Of a stretch of DNA of 24,524 nucleotides, positions 7,424 through 15,046 are shown piece by piece. A program made the position numbers and the translations under genes. Position 1 is the first letter of the stretch. The number at the start of each line of letters is the position of its first letter. Source of the DNA: Eubacteriales bacterium (GTDB lineage Bacteria > Bacillota > Clostridia > Peptostreptococcales > Anaerovoracaceae); assembly GCA_028692535.1 (NCBI GenBank), contig JAQUXD010000012.1, positions 1 to 24,524 of the forward strand, written 5' to 3'. The notes beneath the pieces were generated by a model. It did not search any database. It was not told the origin of the DNA and worked only from the letters and a program-made list of their open reading frames with translations.

Positions 7424-7455
7424 AAAAAACTACCGCATCGATGATCGATGCGGTA
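7424..7455 (-). terminator. tRNA-Leu terminator
   Basis: A near-perfect palindrome of 12 bp per arm (TACCGCATCGAT, 7431-7442, and its complement 7444-7455) is followed on the minus strand by GTTTTTT. It lies 6 nt past the CCA end of the tRNA. As the arms meet with one base between them, the real hairpin has about 11 bp and a small loop. Confidence 0.85.
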
Positions 7456-7461
7456 AAGGTA

Positions 7462-7548
7462 TGGTGCCGGCGATCGGGGTCGAACCGATACGGTGTTGCC
7501 ACCACTGGATTTTGAGTCCAGCACGTCTGCCAATTCCATCACGCCGGC
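7462..7548 (-). tRNA. tRNA-Leu (anticodon CAA)
   Basis: The gene is 87 nt on the minus strand. It folds as a class II tRNA: acceptor GCCGGCG pairs with CGCCGGC, with discriminator A and an encoded CCA. The D arm has the 3-bp stem usual for Leu. The anticodon arm is CTGGA-CTCAAAA-TCCAG with CAA at positions 34-36, reading UUG codons. A long variable arm GGTG-GCAA-CACC is present, and the T arm is ATCGG-TTCGACC-CCGAT. It is a solitary tRNA gene with its own promoter and terminator, lying between the plus-strand genes rpmF and yajC. Confidence 0.97.
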
Positions 7549-7559
7549 GGAACATTGCT

Positions 7560-7588
7560 ATGGTAACACAACGTCATTTTAAAATCAA
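7560..7588 (-). promoter_or_regulatory. Probable promoter of tRNA-Leu
   Basis: Read on the minus strand there is a -35 TTGATT (7583-7588), a 17-nt spacer and a -10 TACCAT (7560-7565) preceded by TGT. The tRNA 5' end is 11 nt downstream of the -10, which leaves a leader of only a few nucleotides for RNase P to remove. Confidence 0.6.
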
Positions 7589-7598
7589 GAAAAAATCC

Positions 7599-7627
7599 TT
7601 CCCTTTTTTCGCTTGTTACGGTATACT
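7599..7627 (+). promoter_or_regulatory. Possible promoter of yajC
   Basis: A good -10 TATACT (7622-7627) lies 32 nt before the yajC start, with a poor -35 (TTCCCT, 7599-7604) at 17 nt. yajC needs a promoter in this gap because both flanking transcription units are terminated upstream. The box choice is tentative. Confidence 0.35.
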
Positions 7628-7658
7628 TACATCGTTAGTTATTAATAGGAGGATTCCA

Positions 7659-8057
7659 ATGAACGAGTTTACGATTCAGATTTTAATGCTTGTCCTGCTT
7701 TTTGCAGTGATGTACTTCATTCTGATCCGTCCCCAGAAGAAACGCGAAAAAGAAGTCACCGCCATGCGAGATTCTCTGAAAGTCGGAGACGATGTACTGA
7801 CGATCGGCGGTATATACGGTAAAGTAGTACGGGTTCGGGAAGATCGCTTCACTATACAGGTCGGCGCAGAAAAAGTCCGGCTCGAAGTTGCCAAGTGGGC
7901 CGTATCCCAGAAAATCGTAGGAGAAGGCAAGGGCGGCAAGGTTGTAGAGACCAAAACGGAAATGGCCGCTGAGACCAAGGATACCGTATCCAAACCCACA
8001 CCCAAGACCATCAAAAAACTCGGCGCCAAAGAAGAAAGCGACAGCGCCGAAAAATAG
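7659..8057 (+). CDS. yajC: Preprotein translocase subunit YajC
   Basis: YajC is a small single-span inner-membrane partner of SecDF in protein export. The product has 132 residues. A membrane helix covers about residues 6-23 (ILMLVLLFAVMYFILIRP). The family's RPQKKREKE (24-32) and the small beta domain KVGDDVLTIGGIYGKVV (41-57) follow. The last 45 or so residues are a hydrophilic Lys/Glu/Ala/Thr-rich tail, longer than in short YajC proteins. The start at 7659 has TAGGAGGAT upstream; the frame stays open far upstream through rpmF but those codons are not conserved. A hairpin terminator separates it from secDF. Confidence 0.93.
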   Translation: MNEFTIQILMLVLLFAVMYFILIRPQKKREKEVTAMRDSLKVGDDVLTIGGIYGKVVRVREDRFTIQVGAEKVRLEVAKWAVSQKIVGEGKGGKVVETKTEMAAETKDTVSKPTPKTIKKLGAKEESDSAEK

Positions 8058-8069
8058 CACAACACCGGC

Positions 8070-8101
8070 AAGGCATGTGCGACAGCATGTGCCTTGTTTT
8101 T
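8070..8101 (+). terminator. yajC terminator or attenuator
   Basis: An 11-bp stem with two G-U pairs (AAGGCATGTGC, 8070-8080, with GCATGTGCCTT, 8085-8095) closes a GACA loop and is followed by GTTTTTG. It begins 12 nt after the yajC stop. It should end or reduce readthrough into secDF. Confidence 0.72.
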
Positions 8102-8149
8102 GTATGGAGGGCGATCTTTCCGCGCGGGACCGGGATCGGTCGGGGATAC

Positions 8150-8178
8150 TTGAAGAATACCTCAAATCGTAGTAAACT
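8150..8178 (+). promoter_or_regulatory. Possible promoter of the secDF-rel operon
   Basis: A -35-like TTGAAG (8150-8155), a 17-nt spacer and a -10-like TAAACT (8173-8178), each matching four of six consensus bases, lie in the 184-nt gap after the yajC terminator. The surrounding A+T-rich stretch (8161-8200) supports a promoter here, though TATATT at 8182-8187 is an alternative -10. Confidence 0.42.
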
Positions 8179-8241
8179 ATTATATTGTAATTTATTGATT
8201 TGTCATACACAAGCTTCGAAAAAGACAGGAATACGAGTCAC

Positions 8242-10428
8242 ATGAAAAAAACTATTGCAGCATTGCTGGTCATTATAATGATCGTTGCGGGATACGTTAC
8301 AATCAAGGGATGGGGATCTGAAGGCAACGCAGCGGATCGGATGCGCCTGGGGCTGGATATGGTCGGCGGCGTATCTGTGGTGATGGAAGCACAGACTTCA
8401 CTCACAGGCGCTGAACTTGCGCAATTAATGGAACAAGTCCAGGCTGTCATGGAAAACCGGGTCAATGAATTCGGACTGACGGAACCGGTCATCGTTATCG
8501 AAAACGAAAATCGTATTCGTGTAGAGCTCCCGGGTGCCAATGATGCGGAGTCCGCCATCGAAATGATCGGGCAGACAGCTCAGCTTTACTTCAGAACCGC
8601 GGACGGCGCATTGGTTGTCGGCGGACAAAATATCAAAAATGCATCGGCCCAGCCTTACGAAGGCTACGAGCCCAGCCTGATCGGATCGTATATGGTTGCC
8701 ATGGAATTCGACCCGCAAGGCGCCGCGTCCTTCGAAGCGGCTACCCGAGCGATTCTCAACGGAGAGATTCGCTCCGCCGATCCCATGTACGACAGCAATC
8801 AGATCTTGATCTATCTGGATGATCGGGTTATCTCGGAGCCGGCTGTCACCACGGTCATCACAGGTACGAAAAGCCAAATCACGGGTAGATTCGACATGGA
8901 CGAAGCCACTGCTTTGGCTGCCCTCATTCGTGGCGGCTCTTTGCCGGTACCGCTGAAAGAAGTTGAAACGGAGATCGTCGGTCCGACATTGGGTCTGGAC
9001 GCTGCGCAGGAAAGCGTAGTGGCAGGAGCCGTCGGAATCGCACTGATCCTGATATTGATGCTGATCTTCTACCGAATGATGGGTCTTGTGGCCGATCTGG
9101 CCTTGCTTTTGTATGTGCTTATCGTCCTTTGGACCATGATCGGTTTGAACGCTGTTCTCACATTGCCGGGCATTGCAGGCATCATTCTATCGGTAGGAAT
9201 GGCCGTAGACAGCAATGTCATCATATTCTCCAGAATTCGTGAAGAGATCCGTTTGGGGAAAAGCGTACGAGTTGCTGTACATTCAGGATACAAGAGGGCT
9301 ATTTCCACCATCGTTGACTCGCAGATCACCACGATCATCGCTGCGATCGTGCTGTATCAATTCGGAACCGGATCTGTCAGAGGCTTTGCCACGACGCTGC
9401 TCATCGGTATCCTGGCCAGTCTTTTTACCGCTGTGGCAGTATCTCAGTTGCTGTTGGAATTGCTGGCAGAGAGTCGGACCTTCGGGAATCCCAAAGCCTT
9501 CGGCGTAAAACCGACAGACGAATCAAAAAAGGAGCGCAATTTTGATTTGATAGGAAAACGCAAATTATTTTACATGGTTTCCGCAGCAGTGATTGTGGTC
9601 GGCCTTGCCATCGGAGGGTTGCGCGGGTTCAATGCCGGCATTGATTTTACCGGGGGAACGATGATGCAGTTTAATCTCGGACAGGAGATTCAGGTCGAGT
9701 CGGTACGAGACGTTCTGCAAGATCTGGATATTTCCGCCGAAATCCAGCATGCAGGAACCGAGAATGAAAAAATCATCATTAAGACGACACAGGTGCTCAC
9801 CAGCGGGGAAAGAGATACGCTGGCAGAGGCCATTCGGGAGGCTTTTTCCGTGACAGCGGCCGACAACGAATTTTTGGAACAAGCCGGCCTTATCGGTCCT
9901 TCGGTGGGCTCCCAGCTCAAAGCCAATGCACTGAAGGCGATCCTGCTGTCATCGCTGGCCATGCTGATCTATATTGCGGTCCGTTTCGAGTGGAGGTTTG
10001 GCGCAGCTGCGATTTTGACATTGTTTCACGACGCTCTGATGCTTCTGGCTTTTTACGGAATATTCCACATTCAGATGAACAGTCCGTTTATTGCAGGCTT
10101 GCTCATCGTGATCGGTTATTCGATCAACGATACGATTGTCATTTTTGATCGAATACGTGAGAACCAATATTATCTCAAGAAAAACAAACTGGATGCGATC
10201 ATCGAAGTCAGCATCGCGCAGTCTCTGAGCCGTTCGATCATGACGTCCTTGACTACTGCCGTGGCGATCCTGCCGTTGATCCTGCTCAGCGGGAACGCCG
10301 TGCGGGCCTTCGCATTGCCATTGATTGCAGGCGTGGCTATCGGGACGCTGTCTTCCATTACGATCGCTTCCGGCCTGTACTTTACCATCACGAAGCTGAC
10401 GCAAAAATCCAAATATAAGGGTGCTTAA
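8242..10428 (+). CDS. secDF: Fused protein-export membrane protein SecDF
   Basis: SecDF uses the proton gradient to pull exported proteins out of the SecYEG channel. The product has 728 residues and carries SecD and SecF in one chain. In SecD there is a first membrane helix (about 4-20), then LGLDMVGG (37-44), the extracytoplasmic P1 region, a helix bundle from about 258, and the GMAVDSNVIIFSRIREE motif (about 318-334). SecF begins near residue 433, with a membrane helix, AGIDFTGG, a smaller periplasmic loop, and INDTIVIFDRIREN (about 628-641). The conserved Asp residues for proton flow are present in both halves. ATG 8242 begins MKKTIAALLV, while an in-frame TTG at 8200 would put a hydrophilic leader before the first helix. 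The recJ and apt genes that follow secDF in Bacillus are absent. Confidence 0.96.
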   Translation: MKKTIAALLVIIMIVAGYVTIKGWGSEGNAADRMRLGLDMVGGVSVVMEAQTSLTGAELAQLMEQVQAVMENRVNEFGLTEPVIVIENENRIRVELPGANDAESAIEMIGQTAQLYFRTADGALVVGGQNIKNASAQPYEGYEPSLIGSYMVAMEFDPQGAASFEAATRAILNGEIRSADPMYDSNQILIYLDDRVISEPAVTTVITGTKSQITGRFDMDEATALAALIRGGSLPVPLKEVETEIVGPTLGLDAAQESVVAGAVGIALILILMLIFYRMMGLVADLALLLYVLIVLWTMIGLNAVLTLPGIAGIILSVGMAVDSNVIIFSRIREEIRLGKSVRVAVHSGYKRAISTIVDSQITTIIAAIVLYQFGTGSVRGFATTLLIGILASLFTAVAVSQLLLELLAESRTFGNPKAFGVKPTDESKKERNFDLIGKRKLFYMVSAAVIVVGLAIGGLRGFNAGIDFTGGTMMQFNLGQEIQVESVRDVLQDLDISAEIQHAGTENEKIIIKTTQVLTSGERDTLAEAIREAFSVTAADNEFLEQAGLIGPSVGSQLKANALKAILLSSLAMLIYIAVRFEWRFGAAAILTLFHDALMLLAFYGIFHIQMNSPFIAGLLIVIGYSINDTIVIFDRIRENQYYLKKNKLDAIIEVSIAQSLSRSIMTSLTTAVAILPLILLSGNAVRAFALPLIAGVAIGTLSSITIASGLYFTITKLTQKSKYKGA

Positions 10429-10451
10429 CCCCCTCGACACAAAGGAAGGCC

Positions 10452-12620
10452 ATGGAGGATTTTATCAGCAATCTGCTCTCGTTCAATCCCAACTATGATA
10501 CGGAATTTTTAGAAAAAGCGTATCGGAAGGCGGAGCAGCTGCACCGACAACAGTTCAGACGATCCGGCGAACCGTATATCACCCATCCGGTTGCCGTGGT
10601 GAAGATCCTGGCGGAGCTTGGTATGGACGATCATACGCTGGCCGCAGGATTGCTTCATGACGCAGTGGAAGACACAGACTACAAGCTTGCAGACCTGGAA
10701 AAAGAGTTCGGACCACAGGTTGCGCTCCTGGTGGACGGCGTCACGAAATTGGGTTCTCTGGTTTATGAAAGCAGAGAAGACCGGCAAGCAGAAAATATTC
10801 GCAAAATGTTCCTGGCCATGTCCAAGGATATTCGCGTGCTCATCATCAAGTTGGCCGACAGATTGCACAACCTGAGAACAATCAACTATATGAATGACGA
10901 GCAGATCCGAGAAAAGTGTATTGAAACCCTGGAAATCTATGCGCCGCTGGCCAGCAGACTTGGAATCTACGCTTTCAAGTTCGAAATGGAAGACATTGCG
11001 TTCAAGAATCTGGAGCCCCAGGCTTACGAAGAGTTGGAAACAGCTGTCAGCCTGAGGCAGGAAGAACGTGGACAGGCGATCCGACGCGTCATCGGCGAGA
11101 TTAAAGAAATGCTGGAAGAGCTTGATATCCGCTATGAAATCACGGGGCGATCCAAGCATTATTACAGCATTTACAAGAAAATGCAGTTTCAACAAAAGCA
11201 GCTGGACGAGATTTTCGATCTGACGGCGATCCGCGTGATCGTAGACAGCATCAAGGATTGTTACGGTGTTTTGGGCGCTGTCCATACGAAGTGGAAACCG
11301 ATACCGGGACGGTTCAAGGATTACATCGCCATGCCTAAGCCCAACCGCTATCAGTCGCTGCATACAACGGTGATCGGCGCCACGGGAAATCCCTTCGAAA
11401 TACAGATCCGCACATCTGAAATGCATCGGATTGCAGAATACGGTATCGCGGCCCACTGGAAGTATAAAGAAGGAATCCAATCCGACAACGAAGAAGTGAA
11501 GCTGGCTTGGATTCGTCAAACACTGGAATGGCAGCAGGACCTGAACGACCCCAAGGAATTCATGGAAACGCTGAAGCTGGATTTGTTTTCCAACCAGGTG
11601 TTCGTTTTTACCCCGAAGGGTGATGTCATGGAACTGCCGGCGGGCTCCACGCCGTTGGATTTTGCCTTTAAGATCCATACTGCTGTCGGCGCCAAGTGCG
11701 TCGGCGCGAAGGTGAACGGTAAAATGGTCCCCATCGACTATGTTCTCCAGAACGGCGAGATCATCGATATCGTCACTTCTTCCAACTCCAAAGGCCCAAG
11801 CATCGACTGGCTGAAGATCGCCAAGACAAATTCGGCTAAGAATAAGATCCGGCAGTGGCTGAAAAAAGAGAATAAGCCCCAGAGTTCCGACAAAGGCAAG
11901 GAAATGCTGGAAAAGGCCGCCAAACGGAAAGGCTACGATCTGCAATTGGTTTTGAAGAACCAGTACGTGGGGCGGGCAGCCAAGGCGCTGAATTATTCTT
12001 CTGTCGAGGATCTATACACAGCCATCAGCTACGGCGGACCGCTCATGAACCGCACACTACTGATGTGCGCCGGCTTTTACCACGAAGAAAAGCAGGCCGA
12101 CCTGAAGCGGAAGGAGAAAAAAGAAGAAAAAATCAAAACCGCGGAGCCCAAGCGGCGCGAGCACACCAAAGGCGTAACTGTAAAAGGTGTGGGTGATCTG
12201 CTGATCCGTTTCTCCAAATGTTGCAATCCGGTACCCGGTGATGATATCATCGGATATACGACAAAAGGGCGGGGGGTATCCATCCATCGTAAAGATTGTA
12301 TCAATATGCTTTCGCTGCCCGAACATGAACAAGTCCGGCTTATCGAAGTGGAATGGGATGTCAGCGAAGAAAACGTCATCTCCTACGATGCGGAGATCAG
12401 CCTGCTTGCGGAGGATCGCAAAGGCTTATTCTCCGATGTATCCAAAGCCTGCGAGGAAATGGATATCAATATCACCAGCGTCAATGCCAAGACGGATAAG
12501 AGCGGAATCACAAACATGACGCTGACTCTGGCGATTTCCAATACCGCGCACATCATCAAGATCCTGAATCGTTTCAGCCAGATCAAGAACGTGGTGGATG
12601 TGTACAGAACGAACAGCTGA
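10452..12620 (+). CDS. rel: Bifunctional (p)ppGpp synthetase/hydrolase Rel
   Basis: Rel makes and degrades the stringent-response alarmone (p)ppGpp, sensing uncharged tRNA on ribosomes. The product has 722 residues with all expected domains. The HD hydrolase keeps His45, HD at 69-70, ED at 73-74 and Asp136 in ADRLHN. The synthetase has DLTAIRVIV (256-264) and RFKDYIAMPKPNRYQSLH (287-304). The RFKD loop is the form found in bifunctional enzymes, not in E. coli RelA. A TGS domain (about 385-445), a CC-containing zinc-finger region (FSKCCNPVPGDD) and a C-terminal ACT domain follow. AAAGGAAGG precedes the start. It follows secDF by 23 nt and precedes dtd, as in Firmicutes generally, but without recJ and apt between. 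Confidence 0.97.
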   Translation: MEDFISNLLSFNPNYDTEFLEKAYRKAEQLHRQQFRRSGEPYITHPVAVVKILAELGMDDHTLAAGLLHDAVEDTDYKLADLEKEFGPQVALLVDGVTKLGSLVYESREDRQAENIRKMFLAMSKDIRVLIIKLADRLHNLRTINYMNDEQIREKCIETLEIYAPLASRLGIYAFKFEMEDIAFKNLEPQAYEELETAVSLRQEERGQAIRRVIGEIKEMLEELDIRYEITGRSKHYYSIYKKMQFQQKQLDEIFDLTAIRVIVDSIKDCYGVLGAVHTKWKPIPGRFKDYIAMPKPNRYQSLHTTVIGATGNPFEIQIRTSEMHRIAEYGIAAHWKYKEGIQSDNEEVKLAWIRQTLEWQQDLNDPKEFMETLKLDLFSNQVFVFTPKGDVMELPAGSTPLDFAFKIHTAVGAKCVGAKVNGKMVPIDYVLQNGEIIDIVTSSNSKGPSIDWLKIAKTNSAKNKIRQWLKKENKPQSSDKGKEMLEKAAKRKGYDLQLVLKNQYVGRAAKALNYSSVEDLYTAISYGGPLMNRTLLMCAGFYHEEKQADLKRKEKKEEKIKTAEPKRREHTKGVTVKGVGDLLIRFSKCCNPVPGDDIIGYTTKGRGVSIHRKDCINMLSLPEHEQVRLIEVEWDVSEENVISYDAEISLLAEDRKGLFSDVSKACEEMDINITSVNAKTDKSGITNMTLTLAISNTAHIIKILNRFSQIKNVVDVYRTNS

Positions 12621-12651
12621 CTCAAAATAAAGAAAGACAGGAGCCTATCCA

Positions 12652-13101
12652 ATGCGGGCAGTCGTGCAGCGCGTGACCTATAGTGACGTCACATCCAATG
12701 AGCAAATGACAGGATCGATCCAGAAGGGCTTGACGGTGCTTTTGGGCGTGGGGAAAGACGATACGGATGCTGACGCCAGGTATATGGCCGAAAAGATCGC
12801 AGGTCTTCGCATATTCGAAGACGATGCAGGTAAAATGAACCTTTCGGTTCTGGAAATCGGCGGGGAAATCTTGGCCATATCCCAGTTTACGCTCTACGGA
12901 GACGTCAAGAAAGGTAAACGCCCCAGCTTTACCGCTGCGGCGGGAGCGGAAGAAGCGGCAATTTTATACGAGAGCTTTTGCAGCATCCTGCGTTCTTTGG
13001 GACCGGTTGTCCGCGAGGGCGTTTTTCAGACAGATATGCTGGTTCGCATTCACAACGACGGACCGGTCACGATACTGATCGACAGCAAAAAGGAGTTTTA
13101 A
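12652..13101 (+). CDS. dtd: D-aminoacyl-tRNA deacylase
   Basis: Dtd removes D-amino acids (and misloaded glycine) from tRNA, a chiral proofreading step. The product has 149 residues, the standard size, starting MRAVVQRV. Two family signatures are intact: SQFTLYG (77-83) and the Gly-cisPro motif NDGPVT (135-140). The usual FGADM stretch reads FQTDM here (125-129), a small deviation. ACAGGAG lies upstream of ATG 12652. The stop codon TAA abuts the ATG of the next gene, whose ribosome site lies in the dtd tail. Its position after rel is widely conserved. Confidence 0.95.
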   Translation: MRAVVQRVTYSDVTSNEQMTGSIQKGLTVLLGVGKDDTDADARYMAEKIAGLRIFEDDAGKMNLSVLEIGGEILAISQFTLYGDVKKGKRPSFTAAAGAEEAAILYESFCSILRSLGPVVREGVFQTDMLVRIHNDGPVTILIDSKKEF

Positions 13102-13704
13102 ATGAACATCAATGTATTTTCCTGCGGATACCTGCAGACAAATTGCTACTTGGTATGGAACGAATCCACGAAGAAAGCGTTCATTGTGGATCCGGGCGAT
13201 GTGTCTTCGGATATGAAGAACTTTATTAAAAAAGAAGGATTGTTGCCCGAATACATTCTTCTGACCCACGGACACGGTGACCATACAGGCGGTATCTTTG
13301 ATTTGCTGAAGGAATATCCCGGAGTAAAGACTGTGGCTTCCAAGAAGGAACGAAAATTCCTGAATGACCGCAAGGCGAGCTATGGCGCAGGAGGAATCGA
13401 GTGCGACATCTATGTGGAAGACGGGCAGGAAATGAAAGCGGCGGATGCTGCGGTGCGTTTTATCTCCACCCCGGGGCATACACCGGGAGGCATGTGCATC
13501 CTGATGGGCAAAACCCTCTTCAGCGGAGACACGCTGTTCCGCTGTTCTGTGGGACGGAGCGATTTTCCCGGCGGTGATCAGGAAGCGTTGCTTCGCTCGA
13601 TTCGAGAGAAGCTGCTGATCCTTGCGGAGGATACCCGTGTGCTCCCGGGGCACGAAGAAGAAACGACCATCGGCTACGAGGCGAGGTACAATCCCTTTGT
13701 ATAG
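13102..13704 (+). CDS. Metallo-beta-lactamase-fold hydrolase, glyoxalase II-like (YqgX family)
   Basis: The product has 200 residues. The metal site is complete: THGHGDHTGG (55-64, HxHxDH), GHTPGG (125-130), SGD (141-143) and PGHEEETTIGYE (182-193). The tail EARYNPFV resembles the small glyoxalase II-like proteins of Bacillota. These probably hydrolyse thioesters such as S-lactoyl conjugates, but the substrate here cannot be read from sequence. Its ATG follows the dtd stop directly, so the two are translationally coupled. The last 8 nt overlap the hemZ start. The neighbours dtd, hemZ, hisS and aspS are a familiar clostridial order. Confidence 0.9.
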   Translation: MNINVFSCGYLQTNCYLVWNESTKKAFIVDPGDVSSDMKNFIKKEGLLPEYILLTHGHGDHTGGIFDLLKEYPGVKTVASKKERKFLNDRKASYGAGGIECDIYVEDGQEMKAADAAVRFISTPGHTPGGMCILMGKTLFSGDTLFRCSVGRSDFPGGDQEALLRSIREKLLILAEDTRVLPGHEEETTIGYEARYNPFV

Positions 13705-15046
13705 GATCGCTGTCCCGGATCAAAAAAGCAAGTATCGACTGGCTGAGCTGGCGAATATGTTTCTGCCTTCATCGGCATACGAATTTGTGGTTGAGCCGAA
13801 CAGCCACGAATCCTTCGATTTGGTATTGGAAACCGAAGAACACAGCAACAGACAAAAGCAGATCGTTTATGACTTCTTTACAAGGGAAACGGGTCGAACA
13901 CTGGATTGGGGCATTCTGACCGGCGTAAGGCCGGTAAAGCTTCTGTCGGAGATGCTTCAATCCCGACCTGTCGCTGAAGCCGCCGCTCTTTTAAGACAAG
14001 AATATCGAGTTGCCAAAGATAAAGTGGATTTGCTTATTGAAGTATACACAACACAGAAATCTGTCAACTTTGCCGAAGCCCCGCCTGCGGTGGGAATCTA
14101 TATCGGGATACCTTTTTGCCCCACCAGATGCCTGTACTGCTCGTTTCCCTCCAACGTGATCTCCCGCGATGGTTCAGAACGATACCTGAGTGCTTTGTAT
14201 AAGGAAATCGAAGCAGTCTCAGACAGGATCGGGAAACTCGGCTGGCACGCAGAATCCATCTATATCGGAGGCGGAACGCCCACAAGTCTGGACCAAGCGC
14301 AACTGCAAGAATTGCTGCGAAGGGTGTCCCAAAGCATTTATTCGGAGCATACTCGGGAATTCACCGTTGAATGCGGACGGCCGGATACCATCGACGTTGC
14401 CAAATTAAATGCCATCCGCCAATGGGGCGCCGAACGAATCAGCATCAATCCCCAAACCATGGTGGACCGCACGCTGGAGCGTATCGGACGCTCCCATAAT
14501 GCGCAGCAGATACGAGAGGCTTTTTCTCTGGCCAGCGCCTGCGGGATCCCACTGATCAATGCAGACCTGATCGCCGGACTTCCCGGGGAAACTGCGGCAG
14601 ATTTCAGATACAGTCTGGAACAGGTATTCATGTTAAAGCCGGCGAACATCACAATTCACACGCTGGCTGTCAAAAAAGCCTCCAGATTAATCGAAGAAGA
14701 TCAGGATTATGCGTTCCGAACAGGAAATGCAACGGCGGAAATGCTGGCTGACGCAGGCGCCGCATTAAAAAAAGAAGGTTACCGGCCTTACTATTTATAT
14801 CGACAGAAGCACATGGCGGGGAATCTGGAAAACGTAGGATATGCGCTGCCCGGAACGGAAAGCTTGTACAACATCCGCATTATGGCCGAAGATCAGAGCA
14901 TCATCGCTCTGGGCGCCGGCGGGATCAGCAAAATGTATTATCCGGAAGAAAACAGATTGGAACGCATACCGAACGTATCTAATTACGAGATCTACATCGA
15001 TCGAATCGATGAGATGATACAGCGAAAGGAAAAAGGAATTCAATGA
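13697..15046 (+). CDS. hemZ: Radical SAM protein HemZ (coproporphyrinogen dehydrogenase-like)
   Basis: This is a HemN/HemW-superfamily radical SAM protein of the HemZ branch, about 449 residues. The [4Fe-4S] site is CPTRCLYC (Cys141, Cys145, Cys148), followed by GGGTPTSL (191-198), with TGVRPVK (75-81) in the HemZ-type N-terminal domain. Family annotation is oxygen-independent coproporphyrinogen III oxidase, but the extra cysteine of true HemN (CxxxCxxCxC) is replaced (CSF). Other heme genes are also absent nearby, so a heme-handling or other role is possible. The start is uncertain: TTG 13697 has GAGGCGAGGT about 10 nt upstream and overlaps the previous stop by 8 nt. A farther TTG at 13622 would encode an unconserved basic leader. 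The stop overlaps the hisS start (ATGA). Confidence 0.88.
   Translation: MYRIAVPDQKSKYRLAELANMFLPSSAYEFVVEPNSHESFDLVLETEEHSNRQKQIVYDFFTRETGRTLDWGILTGVRPVKLLSEMLQSRPVAEAAALLRQEYRVAKDKVDLLIEVYTTQKSVNFAEAPPAVGIYIGIPFCPTRCLYCSFPSNVISRDGSERYLSALYKEIEAVSDRIGKLGWHAESIYIGGGTPTSLDQAQLQELLRRVSQSIYSEHTREFTVECGRPDTIDVAKLNAIRQWGAERISINPQTMVDRTLERIGRSHNAQQIREAFSLASACGIPLINADLIAGLPGETAADFRYSLEQVFMLKPANITIHTLAVKKASRLIEEDQDYAFRTGNATAEMLADAGAALKKEGYRPYYLYRQKHMAGNLENVGYALPGTESLYNIRIMAEDQSIIALGAGGISKMYYPEENRLERIPNVSNYEIYIDRIDEMIQRKEKGIQ

Noticed and set aside
7275..7658. Upstream in-frame extension of yajC through rpmF and the tRNA gene
   Set aside because: It crosses two terminators and an RNA gene. A strong ribosome site and the family N-terminus place the start at 7659.
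8104..8172. A 22-codon frame between yajC and secDF
   Set aside because: No ribosome site, no cysteine-rich or other recognisable peptide pattern; it directly follows a terminator.
10509..11945. A 478-codon open frame on the minus strand within rel
   Set aside because: The plus frame encodes a full Rel with all motifs. The antisense frame has no recognisable domain and reflects codon bias.
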